A DNA stretch of 62,536 bases, taken from Strigomonas culicis. Lineage: Eukaryota > Euglenozoa > Kinetoplastea > Trypanosomatida > Trypanosomatidae. Shown one piece after another: positions 55,818 to 62,536 of the stretch. Where the stretch lies: positions 1-62,536 of the forward strand of contig AUXH01000031.1 in assembly GCA_000482145.1 (NCBI GenBank), given 5' to 3'. The position numbers were made by a program, and so were the translations under genes. The notes beneath the pieces were generated by a model, which saw only the letters and a program-made list of their open reading frames with translations, made no database searches and had not been told where the DNA came from. Numbering within the stretch: position 1 is the stretch's first letter; each line of letters begins with the position of its first letter.

Positions 55818-56783
55818 CTATACCATCGCTGGGATGTACGCCACCATGGTCGTGTTGCCGTTGTTCGCGTGCACACTCAGCACCAGAGCGCGCTGGTCCA
55901 CCAAATACATGCTCATGCGCAGCGGGTTGACGTCCCCCACGGCAGCGAAGAAGCGCGCGAACTGCTTCATCTCGACCGTCACGGAAACGTGCTGGTCCAG
56001 CACGTTGTTCCGCTGCTCCGGCTCTTCTTCATCCTCGTCCTCCTCGCTGCGGCGCGGCATAACGCGCTCTACGTTTTCATACTTCAGACAAAAGCTAGCA
56101 AGGAAGTGCTCCGCGTACACCACGAAGGTGGCGGTGTGCCCGCTGCCGCCATCCCCTTCGGTCGAAGGACGTGGCCGCTTGCCATGGCCATTCAAGAGGT
56201 CATCCTCCTCCGACAAGTTCGTCTGACAGCGAAAGACGATATTCGTGCACGACGTGTTCTTGAGCCGCTCTACGAACACCATCAGCTCTTGCAAATTCGG
56301 CACCACGATCTGCAAATTATTATCGTCAAGGGGTGGAGCAATGATGCTCTCTATTTCCTTTTCACACAAAATGCGAATGAAAACGTTAAAACTGAGATCC
56401 GGCTGCCCCATCCCGCCGCCCATGGTGAACTTGAGGAGCGGTCGATTGCCTTGCTGCTTCAACCGCACCTCGGTGCGATACTGACGGCCGTGGTGCCGCT
56501 CGTGGGTATCCGCTTGCTTCAGAGCGTGAAAGAGCTGATTCATGTCTAATATTTCGCACGTAATGGACTTGTCTTGCAGACTCGAGTCTACGCGGAAGTC
56601 GCTGAAGACGTAGTTCGTCTTGCAGCCGATCCACACCTGCGCACCTTCCGTCATGTCCACGCTGGACAGGAAGCGTATGCGGTTGGCCTGGAAACGGATG
56701 ATGCAGACCTTCTGGATACTGCGACAGACCTGTATGACGCCCAGAAAGGACTTGGCCTCTTCTATAACAGCCTTGAGCTTCAT
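55818..56783 (-). CDS. HUS1: HUS1-like subunit of the 9-1-1 DNA-damage clamp
   Basis: 321 residues with the PCNA-like fold of HUS1, which joins RAD9 and RAD1 in the ring loaded at damaged DNA to start ATR signalling. The start MKLKAVIEEAKSFLGVIQVC is the typical HUS1 N-terminus (MKFxA.I.......F..V...). Family blocks follow: RSIQKVCIIRFQANRIRFLS, ITCEILDMNQLFHALKQAD and the second-half strands HVSVTVEMKQFARFFAAV and LVLSVHANNGNTTMVAYIPA. An acidic, low-complexity insert (about 195-275, EEDDLLNGHGKRPRPSTEGD and EEDEDEEEPEQR) sits between strands of the second half and exceeds the human protein by about 40 residues. Leishmania HUS1 lies in the same region of chromosome 23 (from memory). Confidence 0.9.
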   Translation of the reverse strand: MKLKAVIEEAKSFLGVIQVCRSIQKVCIIRFQANRIRFLSSVDMTEGAQVWIGCKTNYVFSDFRVDSSLQDKSITCEILDMNQLFHALKQADTHERHHGRQYRTEVRLKQQGNRPLLKFTMGGGMGQPDLSFNVFIRILCEKEIESIIAPPLDDNNLQIVVPNLQELMVFVERLKNTSCTNIVFRCQTNLSEEDDLLNGHGKRPRPSTEGDGGSGHTATFVVYAEHFLASFCLKYENVERVMPRRSEEDEDEEEPEQRNNVLDQHVSVTVEMKQFARFFAAVGDVNPLRMSMYLVDQRALVLSVHANNGNTTMVAYIPAMV

Positions 56784-57100
56784 CTCGACAAGGCAGGCGA
56801 TATATGTGTTGTAATACGAATGCTAACAAGAGGGCGAGAAGGGGAATGACAATAGGAGTACATCAGTGAAGAGAGAAGAGAGGGGTGCATGAAGAGAAGG
56901 GGCACAATACAAGGTGAAGATCTGTAGAACGTATGTTTAATAGTAATAATAAGTCACTGTAAAGAGTTCAGCTTCCGAAAGCAATGCGGTCGTATACATT
57001 ATACATGAGAAAGCAAAAAGTCACAAAGACGAAAGAAAAAAGAGGAATAACAAAAAAAAAGAATTCTTTTTTTTTTTCGCTATTGTTGCAGTGGATTACA
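56784..57100. other. Intergenic spacer, RING protein gene to HUS1-like gene
   Basis: AT-rich, with A-runs near 57052-57075. Nothing resembling an RNA gene. Confidence 0.55.
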
Positions 57101-60100
57101 TCACTCAAAGCTAACCCGCTGTGCAGTTAGCTCCGGCCCCACTGCCGCCCCGTAGCTTCGCTGTGTACTGAGTAGGTCCTTGATGATATTTCGCAGCACC
57201 GATTCGATGGTCCTCCCTTTCCCACCGCTCGCTTGGCCGTTGCCCTCGGCAGACTCCTGTAACAGTTGGTAGTTGGAGATGAGCTCAACGGTCAGATTAG
57301 GCGTGTAGCCCACTTCGCATGCGGAGCCGCACTCGGTGCAGATGAGCTCACCGTTGCGGTTGTACATACCCGACAAGCACTGCAAGCAGAAGGTGTGGCC
57401 GCAAGGCCACAACGTGCGGGGGTTTTCAAAAATGTAGAAGCACTCCTTGCATGTCGACTCAATCTCGAGAGATGAGTGAAAACTCATAATGTTTGCGACT
57501 GCAACGGTGGCCAGCTTGATCGATTGAACGAGACCCTTCTCATGAAAGTACAGCTCGTTCAGCCGCGTTTCGACCTGCTTCACGCCCTCGTCGACGTAGC
57601 CCAGGTCTTCGTCGGTCACCTGCGTTCCCGCATCGTGCATTTCGGGCCGTTCTTTGCCGAAGCGCCGCAGAAACCCGTCCGCGATGCTCTCAATGCTATC
57701 CGATGAGGCATTCAACAGTATTTTATTCAGCTTCAGGTGGTTTTCTTGAGCAAAGAGGTTCACCTCTTTTGTGAGCTCTAGGGCAAAGTGCTCGCTGTTA
57801 AGCCCATCCTTTCCGCGCGAGAGGTGATACACGTCCTTATGAAAACTTTTCAGAAGGCGGTCCTGTTCCGCCACCTCCTCCCTTAACTGGATGCACTCTT
57901 CGAAAAGAGCCTGTAGGTCCTCTTCCGCTTCCTTGCGGAACTTCTCTCGCAGGCGGCCTTCGTCCAACAAGAAGCCCTGCACCTCCTCCTCCTCCTCTTC
58001 CGGCTCCTGGGCCTCCTCTCCCTCTTCCAGGTCCGACGGTAGGATGTCCCCCACCAGATTCCTGGACTTTTGTTGGCTCGCGTCCCACTTCTTGCGGTTC
58101 GGCCCGGCGTTGCCTTCCTTTCCACCTTCGCCCTGCATGGTGTCAGCGGGGAAGCCAAACTCACCCAAGTTGGCGAAAATACCCTTGACCTGGCGCCGCA
58201 GCTGAACATGGAGCCCCGTCTCCGGGAACTTGGCGAGCAAGAGTTCCAAGTTCCGCTCGTCCTCCTCGTCGCTGAGCACATCGGAGAGCGCGCTCGGGCA
58301 CCGATTGGAGGCAGACGGCGACAGGTCTCCCTGTCCCGACCGAAGGGCGTCCTGGAAGGACTGTTGGCTCCCCAGCGCCGCGGAGGGCTGGGCGGAGGAC
58401 GACGACCAGGGGCGTGGGGCTGGCAACCTCTGCACGTGACTTCCATGCCGCGACGCCGCGGTCTCCTCCTCCGTAGCGATGCCGTCCAACAGAGGCGTGG
58501 GCACTCGCAGGGCCTTACCCCGCGCATTGGTGCCGACGGCCGTGGCGCTCAGCTCCGCTGCGCCCTTCAGGGAGAGGGGGCTGGCGCTCTCCTGTGCCCC
58601 GTCCCCCCACGACGGACGGTAAAGGCCCTCCCCAAATAGCGTCTCATCGGTGCTGTCCCGGGCGTGGTTGCTGCGCTTGGCGAAGGTCTCTCCTCTACTG
58701 GACTCGTCCTCTGCGTACGCAGCCCTCTCCGTCTCCCGCAGGGAGACCGTTGTGGAGCGGGTGCCATTGCCGAAAGCAGCATTCTCAACTTCAAATTGGC
58801 GGATTTCCTCTGCTGTGGCGGTGTGGTCGAAGGAGTGTCGGCCCCCCGCGTGGAGCGGGATGGGCTTCTCTGGCCCATTCTCTGCGTTCTGCAGTCGCGG
58901 AAGCCCCATCGCGTCCGCTTCGTCTGTGCTGGTAAGATCCGTGTCTGAGCCTTGACGTGCCGCCGCGTGTTCGCTGCCCTGCACCGCGCTGTCGCTGACC
59001 AACGAGCCGGCGCCTCTCGACGAGGCGCCCTTCCCGCTGCGATCGCCGGATGTCTGTGGGGAGCGGTGCCCGCGAGATTCGCGGAACGTACTCAATGAGG
59101 CTGACGTCACGGCTTTCCGGGAGGACCGCCCGCTACTTCGGCTTCCCTCAGCAACGGCTCCTCCCATCTCCGGCTCCTCCCCCGCACCGGCGGTGACGTG
59201 GTTATGTGTAGCGGCATCCTCCTCCGCACCGGCAGCAGTGACGTGGTTATGTGCAGCGGCATCCTCCTCTGCACTTGTGGCGTCCTCATGCGACCTGAGC
59301 GCACCGTCTTCGGTGGAGTGGGCGCGGCGCCCTGGTGCGCCTCGGTGGCCGCCAGCATCATCCGATGCGCCGCGACCGCTGTGTCTGTGAGACGCGGGGG
59401 CGACATCCCCCTCTGCGGCTGAGGCCGCGTCCCCGCCCTGCAGGGGGACTCCGTCGCGCCCGCCCGCGCCCTGCCCTCGCTTCGCCTGAAGCAGCCGCTT
59501 CGCCTTCGCGCGCTCCTCGTCTGTCAGAGCCTTCGCGTACTTCTTGCGCACCACCGCGCGCACGGCGTCGAGCACATCGTCGTCGGCCGCCTCGCTGCGC
59601 CAGCTCTGCGCGCCGTGCCCGGGGCTGCGAGGCCGCAGTGGGGTCCGGCTGGACCTGCCGGGCGCTCCACCCGCCGCATCGTCGGCGTGCTTGCCGACGG
59701 ACAGGCGCCTCACGTCGATGACGATGGGCACGGTCGCCCACTGGAAGATGACTTTGCCGTCGTCGTCGCCGTACGTGCGCATCGACAGGTACTCGTCCAG
59801 CAGGGGCAGGCCGGTGACGCCGTCATCGGGACCGAGCGGCACAGGGTCGACGCGCGACCCGTGGCGGCCCCCGCCCTGCGCATACCACGCAGCCGGACGC
59901 ACGCGCTGCTCCTGGTGCCCGCCCACGACGTAGCGTCCGCTGCGCGTGGGGTAGGCAGCGTCCAGGCCCGCGAAGAGGCCACGGTTGTGGTCCGGGATTG
60001 CCTGCAGCCGGTTCACGCGCACTAGCTGGACGGGTGACGCACCCACCACGTGGGCCGCGCGGTACTTCGCGACGCGGTCGCGCACGGAGCTCACGTAGCG

Positions 60101-60628
60101 GCTCGCATCGCATCGCGTATCCGCCGGGTTCCTCCTCGGTGCTTTCGTGTCCGTGGGAACGGTGGGGTCCGCTGGATAAGACGAAGACGCACGCGGCTGC
60201 TCGGTCGCTGCGGCGGGCGGAGCCTCACCAAGCCCTGCCGCCGGGTTTGATTGCTGCGGCCCCGCGGCCGATGCTGCCTCTGCCTCCTGCTGCCGTTTTT
60301 GTATTTGCTCCTGCATTTCAAGGCGCATTTCCATTTCGGTTCGTTTGACCGCAATCCTATCGTTCAGAATGTCCGCGAGGCGCTTGTGCAGCACGCTCCG
60401 TACACGCGCATCCAGCTCCTGCCCTGTGGGGCCAAAGGGCCGCGCTAAGTACGTCTCATCAACTCGCGACTCTGTGAGCACGGGGGGCGGAGATGTAGGC
60501 GGTGCCGTTTGCTGAGGCGGTGCACGTCTCTTCTCGGATACACTTGAAGGGGGGCCTTTTCTATCTTTCTGCAGAGGGTAGTTCTCTAGAGTATGTACGA
60601 ACATGGCATTCTTCGGTTGGCCATCCAT
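57101..60628 (-). CDS. RING-finger protein, large, mostly disordered
   Basis: 1175 residues from the ATG at 60628; the frame extends upstream only to a GTG at 60655. The first about 800 residues are low-complexity (Pro-, Ser-, Ala-, Glu-rich) with a tandem 15-residue repeat (EEDAAxHNHVTA-type, two copies). A short folded stretch at about 45-100 (ARVRSVLHKRLADILNDRIA) and another at about 210-300 are more ordered. An acidic/coiled-coil region (about 880-1030) precedes a C3HC4 RING at about 1060-1100: C-x2-C-x12-C-x-H-x2-C-x2-C-x12-C-x2-C, with WPCGHTFCLQC at its core. RING domains usually give E3 ubiquitin-ligase activity by binding E2 enzymes (known); the substrate is unknown. The C-terminal helix (about 1130-1170) closes the protein. 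Confidence 0.87.
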   Translation of the reverse strand: MDGQPKNAMFVHTLENYPLQKDRKGPPSSVSEKRRAPPQQTAPPTSPPPVLTESRVDETYLARPFGPTGQELDARVRSVLHKRLADILNDRIAVKRTEMEMRLEMQEQIQKRQQEAEAASAAGPQQSNPAAGLGEAPPAAATEQPRASSSYPADPTVPTDTKAPRRNPADTRCDASRYVSSVRDRVAKYRAAHVVGASPVQLVRVNRLQAIPDHNRGLFAGLDAAYPTRSGRYVVGGHQEQRVRPAAWYAQGGGRHGSRVDPVPLGPDDGVTGLPLLDEYLSMRTYGDDDGKVIFQWATVPIVIDVRRLSVGKHADDAAGGAPGRSSRTPLRPRSPGHGAQSWRSEAADDDVLDAVRAVVRKKYAKALTDEERAKAKRLLQAKRGQGAGGRDGVPLQGGDAASAAEGDVAPASHRHSGRGASDDAGGHRGAPGRRAHSTEDGALRSHEDATSAEEDAAAHNHVTAAGAEEDAATHNHVTAGAGEEPEMGGAVAEGSRSSGRSSRKAVTSASLSTFRESRGHRSPQTSGDRSGKGASSRGAGSLVSDSAVQGSEHAAARQGSDTDLTSTDEADAMGLPRLQNAENGPEKPIPLHAGGRHSFDHTATAEEIRQFEVENAAFGNGTRSTTVSLRETERAAYAEDESSRGETFAKRSNHARDSTDETLFGEGLYRPSWGDGAQESASPLSLKGAAELSATAVGTNARGKALRVPTPLLDGIATEEETAASRHGSHVQRLPAPRPWSSSSAQPSAALGSQQSFQDALRSGQGDLSPSASNRCPSALSDVLSDEEDERNLELLLAKFPETGLHVQLRRQVKGIFANLGEFGFPADTMQGEGGKEGNAGPNRKKWDASQQKSRNLVGDILPSDLEEGEEAQEPEEEEEEVQGFLLDEGRLREKFRKEAEEDLQALFEECIQLREEVAEQDRLLKSFHKDVYHLSRGKDGLNSEHFALELTKEVNLFAQENHLKLNKILLNASSDSIESIADGFLRRFGKERPEMHDAGTQVTDEDLGYVDEGVKQVETRLNELYFHEKGLVQSIKLATVAVANIMSFHSSLEIESTCKECFYIFENPRTLWPCGHTFCLQCLSGMYNRNGELICTECGSACEVGYTPNLTVELISNYQLLQESAEGNGQASGGKGRTIESVLRNIIKDLLSTQRSYGAAVGPELTAQRVSFE
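59193..59282 (-). repeat. 45-bp tandem repeat (15 residues, two copies) in the RING protein gene
   Basis: The 14-mer GTGACGTGGTTATG recurs at 59193 and 59238 on the plus strand, with nearly identical following bases. The encoded unit is EEDAA(A/T)HNHVTA plus Gly/Ala. Confidence 0.85.
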
Positions 60629-60891
60629 TGCGATGTTGAGACTAGCTCTCACCACTAGATGGAGCTTTCACTGCATTTTTTTTTTTTACAACGAAGAAAA
60701 CGTGGCGAGGAAGAACATACAAGGAAAAGTAGAGAGGGGAGAAAGGAAAACGCATTACATCGCAAGGAGAGCTCTTCAAATGTGTCATATCGATGATAGC
60801 GACAAGCAAGAATGAGAAAATGCGAAAAAAGGGAGGGAAAGGAGACACGTTTGAAAAAACAGATAGTTGTTTACTGAAGCAAGTGTGTTAA

Positions 60892-61695
60892 CTAGGCACG
60901 AGTCAGGCTCCAGCCACCGTCCACCTTTATCGTAGTGCCAGTCACGTACTGAGCTTTGTCGGACACCAGGAAGCTGACTGCACTCGCAATCTCCTCCCCT
61001 GTGGCCTCTCTCTTATCTAGAGGTATTTTGCTGCGATACACATCATGCTCCTCAAGAGGCATCTCTACGGGGAGAAAGGAAATACCAGGGCCCACACCGT
61101 TCACACGGATGTGCACAGCAGCAAGCTCGATGGCCGAGGACTTGATGAGGCCATCCAACGCATGCTTGCCCATGGTGTACATGGTAAAGTTTAGGAGCGG
61201 CTGCGCGGTCATGGCATCCACCATGTTCACAATGCAGCGGTTGTGGAGCTTGTTGTCCTCTGCGTTGGTGCACCTCCGCGCGAAGGCGCGAGAAAGGTAG
61301 AAGGGCGCGAGCGCGTTGGAGCCGAAAATGTCCTCTGCCGCCGTCGCGTCTCTCTGGCACGCCTCTCCCGTCTCCACCAGCGGCGTCGGGTAGTAGGCGG
61401 AGGCGTTGTTCACCAGCACGTCCAGGCGACGGAACGTGTGAAAGCAAAACTGTACCATCGCCTCACAGCGCTGGCTCAAGGGCACGCCGTCGCCCGCCAC
61501 GGAGGAGAGCAGGGACGCTTTATAGGACACCGCACTGTCGGCACGCTTCGCGTTCAGCGTCTCCACCAGCGCCTTCGCCTCGTCATCCGAAGTGTTGTAA
61601 TGCAGCACAACGCGATACCCGTCCTCGTGCAGCTGGAGAGCGATGGCACGGCCGATACGCCGCGCCGCGCCAGTGATGAGCGCCACCTTCGACAT
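60892..61695 (-). CDS. PTR1: Pteridine reductase 1
   Basis: 267-residue short-chain dehydrogenase that reduces biopterin and folate with NADPH. Trypanosomatids rely on it for pterin salvage, and its amplification gives antifolate resistance in Leishmania. The NADPH loop TGAARRIG (8-15) has the PTR1-type Arg rather than the common TGxxxGIG. LVNNASAYYPTPL (95-106) is present. The catalytic residues are D160 (in NMVDAMTAQP), Y173 and K177 (in MYTMGKHAL). The C-terminal ISFLPVEMP and VTGTTIKVDGGWSLTRA are typical. It is slightly shorter than the L. major enzyme (288), mainly at the N-terminus. The gene sits beside the ABCC transporter, as in the Leishmania H locus but without an intervening gene. 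Confidence 0.95.
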   Translation of the reverse strand: MSKVALITGAARRIGRAIALQLHEDGYRVVLHYNTSDDEAKALVETLNAKRADSAVSYKASLLSSVAGDGVPLSQRCEAMVQFCFHTFRRLDVLVNNASAYYPTPLVETGEACQRDATAAEDIFGSNALAPFYLSRAFARRCTNAEDNKLHNRCIVNMVDAMTAQPLLNFTMYTMGKHALDGLIKSSAIELAAVHIRVNGVGPGISFLPVEMPLEEHDVYRSKIPLDKREATGEEIASAVSFLVSDKAQYVTGTTIKVDGGWSLTRA

Positions 61696-62121
61696 TCAGT
61701 ATGTGCGGTGTAATAGTAAAAATATAGTCTTCTTCTCGATGGTAAGGAAAGGAGTAAGGAAAGAAGCCATAACAGGAGTTTCATCACGTTCTACGTGCAT
61801 CTAATCACTTCCCTTCAGCGGGACATCAACTTCCGTAACAGGCGTGTATGTTATTCTTCACGGACCACGACATATATTCTCTTAACTGCATATGAGCTTA
61901 AATTGAACATAGCGTGCTCTACTAAATGAGCCACAGATCTTAAAACTAAATAGCTCCTGTATTCCCAAGTGCGACAAGACCACTCACGCGAGCAAAAAAA
62001 AAACATGTATAACAATCAAAACTAATAATCAAAGCAACAAAACAAAAAGGAAAAAAAATAAACGCAAAAAAAAAAAGAAGAAAAAGAAATTAAGAAATAA
62101 TTAATAGTTTTTAGTAGAATT
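61696..62121. other. Intergenic spacer, ABCC gene to PTR1
   Basis: AT-rich, with A-runs at 61995-62004 and 62040-62100. There is no room for, and no trace of, argininosuccinate synthase, which I recall between these genes in Leishmania. Confidence 0.65.
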
Positions 62122-62536
62122 CTATAAGGCATTCATCAACACCATAAACTGTGCTTTTGCAGCTGCCCCGGTGGACTCCACCATCCCCTTGAAGACGGAA
62201 TCCTCACGCGAGACGAGCTCGCGCGGGCTGCCCATCTCGGCCACCACGCCGTGGTCCATCACGATGATCTTGTCGTACTGCGCGACGGTCAGCAGGCGGT
62301 GCGCGATCGTGATCACCGTGTAGTCCGCGAACGCGCGCATCACCGTGCCCTGGATCTGCCGGTCCAGGGTCTGGTCGATGTTCGCCGTCGCCTCGTCCAT
62401 CAGGATGAACCCGCTGCCCCTCTTCAGCAGCGCGCGCGCCATGCACAGCAGCTGCCGCTGCCCCACGCTGAAGTTCGACCCGCCCTCCAGCACGCGCCCG
62501 TCGATGCCCTCCGGCTCCGCCGACACGCGCCCCTTC
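62122..62536 (-). CDS. ABC transporter subfamily C (MRPA/PGPA-type), 3' end only
   Basis: About 138 C-terminal residues; the gene begins to the right of the window. The text covers the last part of the second nucleotide-binding domain: the signature region FSVGQRQLLCMARALL (SVGQ replacing SGGQ, as in ABCC NBD2), Walker B GFILMDEATANID, H-loop VITIAHRLLTV and the usual end DHGVVAEMGSPREL. The position next to PTR1 makes it the probable orthologue of MRPA (PGPA, ABCC3), which in Leishmania moves thiol-metal conjugates such as antimonial-trypanothione into vesicles (known). Its last residues (FMVLMNAL) end just before an AT-rich 3' UTR. Confidence 0.9.
   Translation of the reverse strand, partial: KGRVSAEPEGIDGRVLEGGSNFSVGQRQLLCMARALLKRGSGFILMDEATANIDQTLDRQIQGTVMRAFADYTVITIAHRLLTVAQYDKIIVMDHGVVAEMGSPRELVSREDSVFKGMVESTGAAAKAQFMVLMNAL

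Noticed and set aside
1..62536. Transposons, CRISPR arrays, prophage, strand-switch region or rRNA/tRNA genes
   Set aside because: No reverse transcriptase, transposase, spaced direct repeats or RNA-gene signatures were seen, and every supported gene is on one strand.

Overview
The window is nuclear DNA of a trypanosomatid (Kinetoplastea). All 31 supported protein genes lie on the minus strand. None has an intron. The coding sequence is GC-rich, especially at third codon positions. It is separated by 230-850 bp of AT-rich, homopolymer- and dinucleotide-rich spacer with polypyrimidine tracts and AG acceptors on the coding strand, as expected for SL trans-splicing. The gene content matches, from memory, the segment running from MRPA/PTR1 (the Leishmania 'H locus', chromosome 23; Trypanosoma brucei chromosome 8) to acetyl-CoA synthetase. 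The species cannot be fixed. No argininosuccinate synthase gene lies between PTR1 and the ABCC gene, where I recall one in Leishmania, and the spacers look more AT-rich than in Leishmania. A related monoxenous or plant trypanosomatid is plausible.

Transcription runs from right to left. In that order, the right end (62536-54039) has the 3' end of an ABCC/MRPA-type thiol-conjugate transporter, pteridine reductase 1, a RING-finger protein, the HUS1 subunit of the 9-1-1 clamp, and a tryptophanyl-tRNA synthetase with a presequence-like N-terminus. Next (53654-38722) come a Trl1-like tRNA ligase/polynucleotide kinase, a SAP18-like protein, a tail-anchored protein, an EF-hand/WD-repeat protein, V-ATPase subunit G, an F-box-like protein, two unknown proteins and a zinc alcohol dehydrogenase. 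The middle (38303-24718) has a small presequence-bearing protein, an ABCG half-transporter with a Cys-rich ectodomain, a 1500-residue probable nuclear protein, an EF-hand multipass membrane protein and a 91-residue protein. The left part (24367-1) has an aldose 1-epimerase, a tomosyn-like protein with a C-terminal R-SNARE, an acylated glutathionylspermidine-amidase-like protein, methylmalonate-semialdehyde dehydrogenase, a Gln/Ala-rich protein, a 1354-residue coiled-coil protein, AMPK beta, a tail-anchored peptide, a membrane protein, a tandem pair of 91-residue paralogues, a SET-domain methyltransferase, an FtsJ methyltransferase and the 5' part of acetyl-CoA synthetase.

The genes share a transcription unit rather than a pathway, as is usual in kinetoplastids. 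A few neighbours have related roles: tRNA ligase beside TrpRS, FtsJ beside SET methyltransferase, and two proteins with N-terminal acylation motifs. No tRNA, rRNA, snRNA, transposon, CRISPR array or strand switch was seen. The least explained signals are a 45-codon GC-rich reading frame that continues past the stop of the small gene at 37944-38303, the tandem 91-residue paralogues with a shared decamer ahead of both start codons, dinucleotide repeats next to several start codons, and several large proteins with no recognisable family.
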